The notes under the pieces: model-generated
Database searches by the model: none
What the model saw: only the letters and a program-made list of their open reading frames with translations
Told to the model about the DNA's origin: nothing
Source of the DNA: JADJOY01 sp016713535 [NCBI: Deltaproteobacteria bacterium]
Lineage (GTDB): Bacteria; JADJOY01
Assembly (NCBI GenBank): GCA_016713535.1
Contig: JADJOY010000014.1
Location: 263,623 to 302,469, forward strand
DNA length: 38,847 bases
Direction: 5' to 3'
Shown: positions 15,184 through 24,153 of the stretch, piece by piece
Position numbering within the stretch: position 1 is the stretch's first letter
How the letters are laid out: each line of letters starts with the position of its first letter
Made by a program: the position numbers and the translations under genes

Positions 15184-17355
15184 TCAGCCGGAGGCGTTGT
15201 GGAGGCGGGAGAGCACGCTCTGCTGGAACACCGGGTCCCGCCACTCCTGCTTGCCGTGGAGGATGTCGAGGACCCGCCCGCCGGGTGCGACGAGGTAGGT
15301 GCGCGGCACGTGGTACGAGAGGTCGATCACGTCGGCGATCCCGCCGCTCGGTGCGAGCAGCGAGCGGAAGCCGACGCGCTGCGAGAACGCCGCGACGGTG
15401 GGAGCGGCCCGAGCGGGTTCGACCGAGACGAGCAGCACCCGCGCCTTCCCCTCGCGCTCGAGTCGCCGCTGGAACACCAGCAGCGACGGCAGCTCGGCCA
15501 GGCACGGCTGGCACCACGTGGCCCAGAGATGGACGATCGCCGGCTGGTCGGCGAGCGAGCGCAGGTCGTGGGTGGCTCCGCCGACGTCGGCGACGCGGAT
15601 CGCGAGCGTGGGCGCCGCGGCGGGAGCGGGTGGTGCGCAGGCGGTGGGGGTGCGCGCCGTGGCCAGGGTGCGTGCCATGGCCGCGTCGAATCCGTCAGCG
15701 TGAGCGAAGAACCAGGCGTCGACGATCGCCCCGTCCGGGCTCACGAAGATCGTCGTCGGCGTCGAGACCACGCCGTAGCGGTCGCTGACCGCGCCGCCCC
15801 AGTCGTCCAGGACCGGGAACGTGATGCCGGTGTTCCGGACGTAGTCGGTGGTGAGCGCGCGGCGCGACGGCTTGCCGGGCTCGTCGGGCGGAACGCGCGT
15901 CACGGACACCACGTCGACCTCACCAGGGTGCTCGCCGAGCCACCGCACGAGCTGAGGGAGCTCGACCTGGCAGTGCTTGCAGGTCGCCGACCAGAACACC
16001 AGCATCGTCGGCCGCCCGCTCGCGGGGCGAAACGTGAAGTCCTCGTCGGTGGCGAAGCGCTTCAGCGTGAAGCCGGGTGCGCAGGTGCGGCCGAGGCTCA
16101 TCGCGGGGAAGTAGGGGTACTTGTTGCGGGGGGTCGGTCCGTCGGCGCTCGGGCTTGCCGCCAGCCGCGCGACGAGGTCGGCGACCGTGAGCACCGTGCC
16201 TTCCGCGTCGACCACGCGCTGGCTCAGATCCTTGAGCCCGGCGCTCACCAGCTTTCCCCGACCGTCGAAGAGGACGAGGCTCGGGACCTCCTCGGCGCGC
16301 AGGGCCTTGGCCACCGTGAAAGCGTCGTCGATGAGCAGCGGCAGCCCGTCCGGCACGGGCAGCATCCCGAAGGTCTCGTACAGCAGTTCGTCGCGCGTCT
16401 CGGTGCGACGGCCGGCGACGGCGTAGGTCTCGATCGCCGGCCAGCGACTACGCAGCTCGCTCGTGAGCGCGACGAGCGCTCGCTGCGACCACGCGAAGCC
16501 GGGCGCCCAGTAGACGAGCGCCACGGGCGTTCCGCTGCCGAGGCGGGCTTGAAGATCGACGACCTCGGCGCGGAAGTGACCCGGCTCGGCGATCACCCGC
16601 CTGAGCGGCGCGGTGAGCCGGTACGGCACCTCGGTGGCGGGGTCGACGAGGGCCGCCGCGCCTGCGCCGGGGACCGGGGTGGCCGCTGCTCCCGGCGGCG
16701 TGGCGCTCGGCGGCGCGGGGGGACGCGACGCGCTCGCGAGCGCAGCCTCGGACGCGGGCGAGGCCGCGCGCATTCGTGCGGCCTCGTGGACGTGGCTCCG
16801 GTAGAGCCGCTCTGCTCCCACGGTCCCGAGCAGCAACGCGAGCCCCGCGGCGGCCGTGGCTCGCAGCGGGCGCGGCCAGCGTCCCAGGTCGGTGATCGTC
16901 TCGGCGACCAGCTCGCGCGGCCAGCGTCCGGCGGCGAGCGCCACCAGGATCGGGATCGCCAGGTTCACGCCGTAGAGCCGCATGCACCACAGGCACAGGA
17001 ACCCGATCTTCACCTTCGAGACGTAGAAGAGCGCCATCGAGACCGCGACCGCCGTGAGCCCGAGCGCGAAGGCGTAGCTCTCGCACCGCGGCTCGCGCCG
17101 ACCACGCCACGCGAGCCCGAGGACCAGCAGGTAGAGCGGCGCCGCGAGCGCCGCGATCGGCGTGCCCGCCACCTCGGACCAGGTGCTGGTGTTCACCGCC
17201 TCGCAGTCGACCGTCTCGGTCTGCGGGCAGTTCTCGAGCTTGAAGGCGCGATCCCCGTAGAGCTGGTGATCGTGGTGCGCGGTGAGGTAGAGCGCGATGC
17301 CGACGCCCGCGACGAGCACCGCGGACAGGGCGAGCCGGGTGAGGACGCCGCGCAT
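15184..17355 (-). CDS. VKOR domain fused to three thioredoxin-fold (TlpA-like) domains
   Basis: 723 residues from ATG 17355. Residues 1-185 are a vitamin K epoxide reductase-like membrane domain: TM helices, loop cysteines C43 and C51 (DCEAVNTSTWSEV) and the active-site CLWC at 121-124. An Ala/Pro linker follows. Thioredoxin fold 1 (~245-400) has YWAPGFAWSQ in place of CxxC and a VPS cis-proline loop, so it is redox-inactive. Fold 2 (~420-570) has FWSATCKHCQ (C459, C462) and STPTTIFV. Fold 3 (~585-720) has WATWCQPCLAE (C615, C618) and HVPRTYLV. Known VKORs re-oxidise a thioredoxin-like partner for disulphide formation, passing electrons to quinone. Here one partner set is fused, most likely facing the periplasm. 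It lies 31 bp after an esterase gene with a shared upstream promoter. Cys-rich secreted proteins nearby are plausible clients (inference). Confidence 0.9.
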   Translation of the reverse strand: MRGVLTRLALSAVLVAGVGIALYLTAHHDHQLYGDRAFKLENCPQTETVDCEAVNTSTWSEVAGTPIAALAAPLYLLVLGLAWRGRREPRCESYAFALGLTAVAVSMALFYVSKVKIGFLCLWCMRLYGVNLAIPILVALAAGRWPRELVAETITDLGRWPRPLRATAAAGLALLLGTVGAERLYRSHVHEAARMRAASPASEAALASASRPPAPPSATPPGAAATPVPGAGAAALVDPATEVPYRLTAPLRRVIAEPGHFRAEVVDLQARLGSGTPVALVYWAPGFAWSQRALVALTSELRSRWPAIETYAVAGRRTETRDELLYETFGMLPVPDGLPLLIDDAFTVAKALRAEEVPSLVLFDGRGKLVSAGLKDLSQRVVDAEGTVLTVADLVARLAASPSADGPTPRNKYPYFPAMSLGRTCAPGFTLKRFATDEDFTFRPASGRPTMLVFWSATCKHCQVELPQLVRWLGEHPGEVDVVSVTRVPPDEPGKPSRRALTTDYVRNTGITFPVLDDWGGAVSDRYGVVSTPTTIFVSPDGAIVDAWFFAHADGFDAAMARTLATARTPTACAPPAPAAAPTLAIRVADVGGATHDLRSLADQPAIVHLWATWCQPCLAELPSLLVFQRRLEREGKARVLLVSVEPARAAPTVAAFSQRVGFRSLLAPSGGIADVIDLSYHVPRTYLVAPGGRVLDILHGKQEWRDPVFQQSVLSRLHNASG

Positions 17356-17386
17356 GTGGATCAGACGCCGCGTGGCGAGCGCGAAT

Positions 17387-18313
17387 TCACGGCAGGCGCC
17401 AGCGGCTCACGAAGTCCCACAGCACGTCCGGGGCGTAGATGTCGTCGCCCGGGTGGCAGCCGGGGATCAGCTCGGGGCTCACGTTCCCCCACCAGCAGTG
17501 ACCCTGGTCCGCGACGATGCAGTGGGTGACCTCGACTCCGCCGTCGCAGCCGTCGTAGGTCGTGCAGGTGGCGTCGCCTTGCTGGTAGGTGACGCGGCCT
17601 GCGCCGGTGCAGCCGTCGAGGGCGCGCCAGCGGTCGATCGTCGCGACGCGTGAGTCGAGCTCGTCGAGGCTGCCGCTGATCTGTAGCACCGGCACCGGCC
17701 GGGTGAGGGTGCACTCGAGCTCGGGGGAAAGGTTCCCCACCACCGGGCCGATCGCGGCGACGAAGTCCGACGCCTCGCACGCGAGCCGGTGCGAGAGATA
17801 GGCACCGTTCGACATGCCGACCGCGTAGGTGCGCTTGCGATCCACGCACACCTGGCCGGCGACCTCGTCGGCGAGCGCGCGGACGAAGCCGACATCGTCG
17901 AGGTCCGTGGCGGCGGGTTGTCCGCAGCACTCCTCGCCGCCGTTCCAGGCGGCGGGAAAGCCGGTGCCGTCGGGCTGGACGACGACGAAACCCTCGCGGT
18001 CGGCCTTGGGATCCATCTGCGATTCGTAGGTCCAGATGTCGGTGAACAGGCCGCCGCCGAGGACGAACGGGTGGAGGTTGAAGACCAGCGGTAGCGCGCG
18101 CGAGCCGTCGTGGCCGGCCGGTACGTGGATGAAATAGTGGCGCGTGAGCCCGTCGTGATCGAGGGTGAAGGCGTGATCGCCGGGCGGCAGCGAGGTGGCT
18201 GGGCACGACGCGGTGCCGCCGTCGTCGCCGCCGTCCCCGCACGCGGCGAGCACGGCGAGCGGAAGCGTCAGCGCGAGCCGCGCGAGGGTGGTCCGGTGGC
18301 CGGTGCCGTGCAT
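17387..18313 (-). CDS. PHB-depolymerase / feruloyl-esterase-like lipoprotein
   Basis: 308 residues from ATG 18313. Signal TTLARLALTLPLAVLAACGD gives a lipoprotein with an acidic Gly-rich start. Alpha/beta hydrolase of the LpqC/PHB-depolymerase esterase type: PLVFNLHPFVLGGG (oxyanion region), VVQPDGTGFPAAWNGG, then YAVGMSNGAYLSHRLA with the nucleophile Ser in GMSNG, QISGSLDELD with the acid, and DQGHCWWG with the catalytic His. Many Cys (ECCGQ, CTGAG, CTTYDGCDGG) fit disulphides in an exported enzyme, agreeing with the VKOR-thioredoxin gene just downstream. Likely a surface esterase acting on polyester or on aromatic esters of polysaccharides; the substrate cannot be read from sequence. Confidence 0.85.
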   Translation of the reverse strand: MHGTGHRTTLARLALTLPLAVLAACGDGGDDGGTASCPATSLPPGDHAFTLDHDGLTRHYFIHVPAGHDGSRALPLVFNLHPFVLGGGLFTDIWTYESQMDPKADREGFVVVQPDGTGFPAAWNGGEECCGQPAATDLDDVGFVRALADEVAGQVCVDRKRTYAVGMSNGAYLSHRLACEASDFVAAIGPVVGNLSPELECTLTRPVPVLQISGSLDELDSRVATIDRWRALDGCTGAGRVTYQQGDATCTTYDGCDGGVEVTHCIVADQGHCWWGNVSPELIPGCHPGDDIYAPDVLWDFVSRWRLP

Positions 18314-18322
18314 CACGCGCTC

Positions 18323-18351
18323 ACGCTACGGCGGGTGCTCGGCGCGGTCAA
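18323..18351 (-). promoter_or_regulatory. Sigma-70-like promoter of the esterase-VKOR operon
   Basis: Minus strand: TTGACC (18351-18346), 17 bp, TAGCGT (18328-18323). Transcription would start near 18316, only about 3 nt before the ATG at 18313, predicting a nearly leaderless mRNA. Confidence 0.6.
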
Positions 18352-18399
18352 CGGATCGGCGCGAAAGATCCGCCGGGTCGAGCTCGGATCTTCGCGGCA

Positions 18400-18429
18400 T
18401 TGCGGGAAGTCCGCGAAAGGCTGTATCTC
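18400..18429 (+). promoter_or_regulatory. Sigma-70-like promoter of the porin-like gene
   Basis: TTGCGG (18400-18405), 18 bp, TATCTC (18424-18429). The ATG at 18439 is 9 bp after the -10, so the transcript would have almost no leader; no Shine-Dalgarno is seen. Divergent from the promoter at 18323-18351. Confidence 0.55.
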
Positions 18430-18438
18430 CGTCGGATC

Positions 18439-19827
18439 ATGAAGCGAGCGCTGCGCGCGTCGAGGGCTGCCTGCCGTGTGCTCGGGCTGATCGTCGCGAT
18501 CGCGAGCGTGGCCCACGCCGACGAGGCGCCGCCGTCGCGCGAAGAGGTGGAGACCCTCGAGCGGCGGGTCGACGAGCTCGAGCGCGAGGTCGCGACCACC
18601 CGGAGCGCGGGCCACCCGTCGACCGCTCCCACCACCTCCTCGACCGCCGGTGACGTGTGGAGCGAGCTCACCCGGCGCGTGCGTCTGGGCGGCAACGCCG
18701 ACGTGGGATTGCTCTACGGCGAGGAGTACTCGCGGGCACCCGACGGCCGGTTCGTGATCGACAACGCGCGGCTCTTCGTCGACGCCGATCTGGTGACGCG
18801 CGACGATCTGCCGCTCGAGGGTTGGCTCGACGACGTGAGCTTCTTCCTCGAGTGGGATCTCTACCGGCACACCGCGTTCATGAACGAGATCCAGTCGCTC
18901 TACGTGCGCTTCGATCACCTGTTTGCATGGGAGCCGCTCAACCTGAAGGTGGGCCGGATGGAGATCCCGTTCGGCTACGAATACACGCGCTGGAGCGAGG
19001 ATCGCCCGAGCAACCCGCTGCCGGGCTTCTCGGCGGCGCAGCCGTACGGCTGGGACGAGGGCCTCGAGGTGTTCGGCTCGGCGTGGGACGGACTCGTGAG
19101 CTACCAGCTCGCGCTCCTCGACGGGGACCAGCAGGTCGGGGTCAACAGCCAGTCGACGCCGTCACTCGCCGGAAAGCTCACGGTGTCGCCGGCCCCGTGG
19201 GCGCACCTCAGCGCGAGCGGCTACACGTCGGGGAAGCTCGGACAGCTCGACCACCCGGTGTGGTCGGCGCTGATCATCGCCTCGGCGCCGTTTCCGCCGC
19301 TCAGCACCAACCCCTACAACCCCGAGTACCCCGGGCAGTCACGGCCCGAGGACGACCCGGCCCGGCTCGACGGAGTCGGGGCCTGGGAGGTCGACGTGGT
19401 GCTGGAGCGCGCCGGCGTCGGCACCGCGTGGCTCGGCTACGGCCAGGTCCGAGCCGATGGCTCGGGCGAGCCGATCACCGGGCGCACGCTTCGCTACGGG
19501 GTCGGCGAGGGCACCCTCGAGCTCGGCAGCCTGGCGGCGGCGCTCGACAGGCTCTACCTCGCTGCGCGGATCAGCTTCATCCGCCCATTCGACGATCGAG
19601 CGGGCTATTTGCTCAACGTCGACGACGACGGCTTCGAGCTCGGGTTCGACACCGAGCTCGTGACCATCACCGAGCTCGGGCTGGGGCTCCGCATCACCAG
19701 GCACCTGACGCTCAAGGGCTCGTATTCGATGTACGACTTCGGCGTCGTCGACGGCGCCGACGCCGAGACGCGCCACGACGCGACGTCGCGCGACTACGGC
19801 TGGCTGGTGTTGTCGGCAGGGTTCTGA
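18439..19827 (+). CDS. Outer-membrane porin-like protein (phosphate-selective porin O/P type)
   Basis: 462 residues from ATG 18439. Cleavable signal (RVLGLIVAIASVAHA then DEAPP). A short coiled coil follows (REEVETLERRVDELEREVATT), as in many trimeric OprO/P- and DUF-type porins. The remainder is rich in alternating strands: RLGGNADVGLLYGEEYS, FVIDNARLFVDADL, WDLYRHTAFMNEIQSLYVRFD, LNLKVGRMEIPFGYEYTRW, LAGKLTVSPAPWAHLSASGY, YLAARISFIRPF, LTLKGSYSMYDFG. It ends WLVLSAGF with the C-terminal Phe used for BAM-dependent insertion. NLKVGRMEIPFGYEY resembles the porin_O_P/DcaP-like consensus. Likely a beta-barrel for anion or small-solute uptake. Ligand specificity cannot be inferred. Confidence 0.78.
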   Translation: MKRALRASRAACRVLGLIVAIASVAHADEAPPSREEVETLERRVDELEREVATTRSAGHPSTAPTTSSTAGDVWSELTRRVRLGGNADVGLLYGEEYSRAPDGRFVIDNARLFVDADLVTRDDLPLEGWLDDVSFFLEWDLYRHTAFMNEIQSLYVRFDHLFAWEPLNLKVGRMEIPFGYEYTRWSEDRPSNPLPGFSAAQPYGWDEGLEVFGSAWDGLVSYQLALLDGDQQVGVNSQSTPSLAGKLTVSPAPWAHLSASGYTSGKLGQLDHPVWSALIIASAPFPPLSTNPYNPEYPGQSRPEDDPARLDGVGAWEVDVVLERAGVGTAWLGYGQVRADGSGEPITGRTLRYGVGEGTLELGSLAAALDRLYLAARISFIRPFDDRAGYLLNVDDDGFELGFDTELVTITELGLGLRITRHLTLKGSYSMYDFGVVDGADAETRHDATSRDYGWLVLSAGF

Positions 19828-19916
19828 ACGACCGACCGCGAATGGGGGTGCCCGACCGTGGCGGCCGTGGCGCGGGGGCGATCCGATCCGTGGCCACGCA
19901 TCGGGCTCGGACGAGC

Positions 19917-22348
19917 TCAGCGCGGGTCGTTGCGCTCGCTCTCCTCGACGAAAGCGTCGAAGGCGTCCTTCACGGCCGCGGGATCGAGCGCGCCCGGGCC
20001 CGCGCGATCGAGGTGCTCGTGCGCCCACAGCACCGCTTGCAGGCCCTCGGCCTCGTCGGGGTCGCCGAAGCGCATCGAGCGCGTGGCGTCCGCGCACGGC
20101 GTGCCAGGTAGCCCGGTCTCCTCGGGGATCGTCCGCGCGAGCGCGGTGTACGGCGTGAAGTCGGGTGTGGGCGTGAAGAGATCCCACATCGGCTGTGCCA
20201 GCTCGTCGTAGTTGGTGAGCGGCGGCAGCCCCAGGAGGTACTCGATCGTCGCGTGCCAGTTGCCCTCGTGGAAATGGGCCGGGGACACGTATCCCCGCCG
20301 CACCCACGGAGACGCTGCGAGCATGATCGAGCGGTGCGCATCGACGTGATCGACGCCGTCCTGCGGATCGTCCTCGACCACGAGCACCAGCGAGGACTCC
20401 CAGTACTTGCTGTGCGAGAGCCACTCGACGAGCTGGCCGGTCGCGAGGTCGTTGTCGGCGACCATCGACTGTGGCGTCGGGAACACGGGGCTGCAGCCGA
20501 GGGTGTGATCGTCGGGGAAGAGCATGAACGCCACCCGCGGGAGGCCGTCGCGCTCCCACTCGGCGATCCGGCCCTCGAGCTTCTTCACGTCCTTGGAGAG
20601 CGGGAAGAAAAACGGCGGGTCGACCGCGGTGAAGTTCATGAGCGAGGTGTCGAGGATCATGCCGCGCGGAAACATGCCGACGGCCTCGCCGTAGTTGCGG
20701 AAGGCGATGCCATGGTCGACGAGGTTCTGGAACAGGTACTGCTTCTTCGGGAAGGTCGCCGGGTTCGCCACCACCTCGAGGAAGAACGGCCCCGGGCGCC
20801 CCTCGGCGAAGCGGTTCTTCTCCATGTAGGTGTTGGAGATGGCCCCGGTCAGGATCTGGTGCCCCTGATCCGAGATCTCGGCGGTCGAGGAGTAGTTGTG
20901 GCCGCGCGCGAAGCGCACCACGAGCGCGCGCAGGTTGGGCGTCACGTCGCTGAAGTAGAGGCAGTTCTCGGGAACGCCGTCGCCGCCCGGGAAATCGCCC
21001 AGCAGCGCGTCGTAGGTCTTGTTCTCGCGCACCACGATGAGCAGGTGCTCGATCGGGCTCCTGCCGCCGCGTTCGCGCGGGATCGGGTTGTCGAAGCGCC
21101 GGGCGTCCACCTCGAAGAGCCGCGCCGAGCGCGAGTTCATCTCGTCGATCCGGCTCGCCAGGCGCGTGAGCTCGTCGTCCGCCGGGATGTCGACGAGCTG
21201 GACGTTGGCGCCGTTACGGAGCTCGGCGCGCGGCGGCGCCGAAGGACCCGAGCCGGTGCCCTTGGCGTTCGCCACGTAGAGCCTCCGGCCGTCCGGCGCC
21301 ACCGCCACCGCGGTCGGGTACCACGCCGTGGGGATGCCCCCGATCACGCGCGCGCTGGCGAGATCGACCACCGCGACCTTGTTCTCGGTCGCCTGCGCCA
21401 CGTAGAGCCGCGCGCCGTCCGGCGAGAACGCGAGCGCGTTCGGGCCGGTGCCGTAGCCCTGCGCGTTGATGGTGCGCAGGTCGATGGTGCGCTCGATGGC
21501 GCGCGTCGCGAGGTCGATCGCCGTCACGGTGTCTTCGTCCGCGTTCGCCACCCACAGCCGCCGCCCGTCCGCGGAGACCGCCAGACCCTCGGGGTTCTTG
21601 GGAACCGCGACCGCGGCGACCTGGCGCGGCAACGCCGGGACCCGCACGTCGTAAATGCCGATCGTCGAGTCCTTCTCCGCCGACACGTAGGCCTCCGCGC
21701 CGTCTGGCGAGAGCGCGACGTCGAACGGGTTGCCTCCCGTCCCGGCGGAGCCGACGCGTGCACCGTCGGTGGTGTCGATCACCGCCAGCCCCTTGCCGGC
21801 CTGGTTCACCGCGTAGAGCAGGGCGCCGTCGGGGCTCAGCGCGAGGCCGGCGGGGAACCGAAGGCTCACCGGATACGAGGCGCGCGCCGCGAGGTTCACG
21901 CCATCCCAGTCGAGGACCTCGATGGTGCTGGTCCCACCGCCCGCCGCGTACACGGTGCGCCCGTCCGCGGAGACCGCGAGGCCCGCGTAGAGCGCCTCGC
22001 GCGCGACGGTCGAGAGCGTGATCCCCTGCGCCGTGTCGATCGCCGCCACCGTCTGGGGGCCGCGTCCGTTGGAGGTCGCGAAGAGCGTGCGCCCGTCGGG
22101 CGTGAGCGCGAGGCCGAGCGGGATCTCGTCGACCGGCACGAGCGTCCCGAGGGGTTCGATCACCCGTCCGTTGGGCAGGATCCAGCGCCCCGCGCCGGCG
22201 CCTCCGACCTTCTGCTTCGCCTCGTCGCGGATCGTGAGGCCCGGCGTGGGCTCGCGACCGCGGCCCGACGACGAGCAACCGGATGCGAGGCCCAGGACCA
22301 CCACCGCGGCCGCGGCGAGAGCCGCGCGAGTGCGTGTGCGCTCTTCAT
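19917..22348 (-). CDS. YncE-like beta-propeller / phosphoesterase fusion lipoprotein (frameshift near 5' end)
   Basis: About 810 residues. The ATG at 22348 behind GGAG begins MKSAHALA; the frame used by the rest of the protein is offset by one base from there, so one base is probably missing near 22325-22340. After repair the N-terminus is a normal lipoprotein signal ending VVVLGLASGC. Residues ~60-400 carry repeated propeller strands (LGLALTPDGRTLFATSNG, GLAVSADGRTVYAAGG, GLALSPDGALLYAVNQ, DVALSPDGAEAYVSAEK, GLAVSADGRRLWVANAD, ALAFSPDGARLYVAQA, AVAVAPDGRRLYVANA): seven. The rest is a phospholipase C/acid-phosphatase-type phosphoesterase: VVRENKTYDALLGDFPG with the active Thr and Asn, HQILTGAISNTYMEK, FPDDHTLGC, VVEDDPQDGVDHVDAHR. 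Bacterial bifunctional YncE/alkaline-phosphatase-family proteins share this layout. Likely an envelope phosphate-scavenging enzyme. Confidence 0.85.
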
Positions 22349-22487
22349 GTCGAGGATCTCCGGCCGGGGCGACGGCGCCCGCGCCGTCACGATCTTGGTG
22401 AGCGGCGCCACACTTGTCGAGAACCTCGTGAGGCCGGCCAGGTGTCGGGGTTGGCGCGCGCGGCGCGGGGAGCGAAGGTCCGGGGCG

Positions 22488-23246
22488 ATGACCAAGCGCG
22501 CGTTCCTGGTGTGGCGGTGGGCGGTGGTGTTCTTCGCCAACGTCCCCAACCTGCTGATGGTGGCGTGGCTCTTCTTCTGGGTGACCCGCACCTCGCCGGC
22601 GCCGGTGGCGGGAGCCCTGGGCTGGAACCTCGCGCTCTTCGCTGCGTTCGCGGTGATCCACAGCCTGACGGCTACGCACGCGTGGAAGCGGCTCTTCTGC
22701 TCGGTCTTCCCCGAGGCGTTCGAGCGCGCCACCTACGTCGTGGTGTCGGGTGTGACGCTGCTGACCCTGCTCGCGCTGTGGCGGCCGATGCCGGCGCTGC
22801 TGTGGCGGATCGAGGGGGCCGCGGGGCACGTCCTCGACGTCCTGTTCTGGGGCGCGCTCGGCGCCGCGTGGTGGGTGAGCCGCCATTTCGACGAGGCGGC
22901 GTTCGTGGGCACGCGTCAGCTCGCGGCGCACTTCAAGGGCGCTCCCATCGTGAGCGCGCCGTTCGTGGTGGAGGGCCCGTTCCGGTTCTCCCGGCACCCG
23001 ATGTACCTGGCGATGCTGGTGCTGCTGTGGAGCGCGTCGACGATGACCACCGGGCGGCTGCTCTTCGCGGTCGTCGCGAGCGCCTATTTCCTGATCGGCC
23101 TCCGGTTCGAAGAGCGGCGGCTCTCGCGTGAGGTGGGCGAGCCGTACGAGCTCTACCGCCAGCACGTGCCGGTGCTGTGGCCGCGTCTCACGCCGTGGAC
23201 GCAGCCGGACACGCCTCCCCGGACCGTCGTCGATCGGCCGGCGTGA
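22488..23246 (+). CDS. ICMT/PEMT-like integral membrane methyltransferase
   Basis: 252 residues from ATG 22488. Five to six hydrophobic helices: WRWAVVFFANVPNLLMVAWLFFW, GWNLALFAAFAVIHSL, YVVVSGVTLLTLLALW, VLDVLFWGALGAAWWVS, then the SAM-binding C-terminal part GPFRFSRHPMYLAMLVLLWSA and ARGL-type IGLRFEERRLSREVGEPYELYRQHVP. RHPMY and the E-E-x-x-L pair are the signature of isoprenylcysteine carboxyl methyltransferase, phospholipid N-methyltransferase and NnrU-like proteins. The natural substrate (lipid, thiol or amine) cannot be told. Divergent from the YncE-phosphatase gene with 139 bp between, and followed by GC-rich palindromes (23247-23300). The family is secure. Confidence 0.83.
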   Translation: MTKRAFLVWRWAVVFFANVPNLLMVAWLFFWVTRTSPAPVAGALGWNLALFAAFAVIHSLTATHAWKRLFCSVFPEAFERATYVVVSGVTLLTLLALWRPMPALLWRIEGAAGHVLDVLFWGALGAAWWVSRHFDEAAFVGTRQLAAHFKGAPIVSAPFVVEGPFRFSRHPMYLAMLVLLWSASTMTTGRLLFAVVASAYFLIGLRFEERRLSREVGEPYELYRQHVPVLWPRLTPWTQPDTPPRTVVDRPA

Positions 23247-23334
23247 CGGGCCGCCCCGCGGGGCCCGCCCGGTCGGCGGGCGCCCGTTGCCGGGCGCGAG
23301 AAAAAAGCCGCGCTTCGGCGAGCATCCTCGCTGG
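23247..23334. repeat. GC-rich palindromes after the methyltransferase gene
   Basis: Includes the perfect palindrome GCCCCGCGGGGC (about 23252-23263) and a stem GCGCCCG/CGGGCGC with loop TTGC (about 23280-23297) followed by GAGAAAAAA. The A-run instead of a T-run makes a rho-independent terminator for the plus-strand gene doubtful. Confidence 0.35.
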
Positions 23335-23340
23335 TAGACT
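23335..23340 (+). promoter_or_regulatory. Possible -10 box of the cupredoxin-sensor operon
   Basis: TAGACT followed by CGCG, 58 bp before the ATG at 23398, identical over ten bases to the box at 6934. No clear -35. Confidence 0.35.
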
Positions 23341-23397
23341 CGCGCCGCTCCGCCCGGCAGCGCCCGCACGCGATCGCCCCGCCGGGTGCAGTGGCCC

Positions 23398-24153
23398 ATG
23401 AGGACGAACCGCCTCCCGCTCGCCGCGTCCCGTGATGGCTCTCGCCGTCCGGGGTGGCGCGGCGCGTGCCTGGCGGCGTCGCTCGTCGTGAGCTGCGCGG
23501 CGAGCCGGCCGCCTCCGGCGCTCGGGACGTCCGCCCTCACGGGTACGCTGCGACTCGTGCCGCACGAGGGGGTGACCTTGCCGGGTCGCGCCGACTCCTA
23601 CGGTGATCGCGCGCTGCGAGACGCGGAGCTGGTCGACTACTCGAGTCCCGGCTTCGCGGTGGTGAGCGTCGCGGGGCTCGAGTCGCCGAGGGGGACCGTC
23701 CGGGTCACGCTGCGGTCGACCCGCTTCGCGAGCCGCTTCGAGCCTCGCTACGCAGCCGTCGGCGTGGGTGGCGAGGTCGCGATCCGCAACGGCGACGACC
23801 AGCCGCGCGCGCTCTCGTGTCCGGGCGCGGGTGTCCTGACGAGCGTCGCACCGGGCGCCGAGGTGACGGTCGCGGCGGCGCGCTCCGGCGAGCTGCGATG
23901 TTTCGCCCTCGACCGCGCCGAGCCCCATGGTGAGGCGGCCGAGGCCACCGTCTACGTCGCGCCCGGTCCCTACACCGTCGTCGACTCCGACGGGGGCTTC
24001 GTGCTCGACGGGCTGGGCACTCCGCCCGCCGGCGCGAGCGCGCCCGCCACCGTCGTCGTGGTCTGGCATCCGCGCTTCCCGCCGCTCGAGCGGTCCGTGG
24101 CGCTGGTCCCTGGCTCGTCGGAACGGCTCGATCTCGAGCTCCGGGTGCGATGA
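23398..24153 (+). CDS. Cupredoxin-like lipoprotein, apparently degenerate paralogue of the next gene
   Basis: 251 residues from ATG 23398. The signal (RPGWRGACLAASLVVSC) ends in a lipobox. Comparing by eye with the next protein shows the same plan: FEPRYAAVGVGGEVAIRNGDDQ aligns with FEPPFLLITAGQTVRIPNDD; GAEVTVAAARSGELRCFAL aligns with DARTITVREPGAIRIFCSI; VDSDGGFVLDGL aligns with AAADGRFRLADV; and both end in a short strand-rich domain (WHPRFPPLERSVALV against WNERLPPVTAAVDVV). The first copper ligand His is not conserved (QPRALSC for ITHNAFS); the Cys is kept; the second His and Met are uncertain. So it likely no longer binds copper in the same way. The stop overlaps the next start (ATGA). 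Export to the periplasm is likely; function unknown. Confidence 0.7.
   Translation: MRTNRLPLAASRDGSRRPGWRGACLAASLVVSCAASRPPPALGTSALTGTLRLVPHEGVTLPGRADSYGDRALRDAELVDYSSPGFAVVSVAGLESPRGTVRVTLRSTRFASRFEPRYAAVGVGGEVAIRNGDDQPRALSCPGAGVLTSVAPGAEVTVAAARSGELRCFALDRAEPHGEAAEATVYVAPGPYTVVDSDGGFVLDGLGTPPAGASAPATVVVVWHPRFPPLERSVALVPGSSERLDLELRVR

Noticed and set aside
20253-22487. Plus-strand open frame upstream of the methyltransferase
   Set aside because: Antisense to the YncE-phosphatase fusion. Composition (His, Arg, Glu rich) and lack of domains mark it as a shadow.
23280-23307. Rho-independent terminator of the methyltransferase gene
   Set aside because: The stem is followed by A, not T, on the plus strand.
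13635-23331. Shared 14-mer GCGAGCATCCTCGC at 13635 and 23318
   Set aside because: A few shared 14-mers are expected by chance in a GC-rich window this size, and orientation relative to the genes differs.
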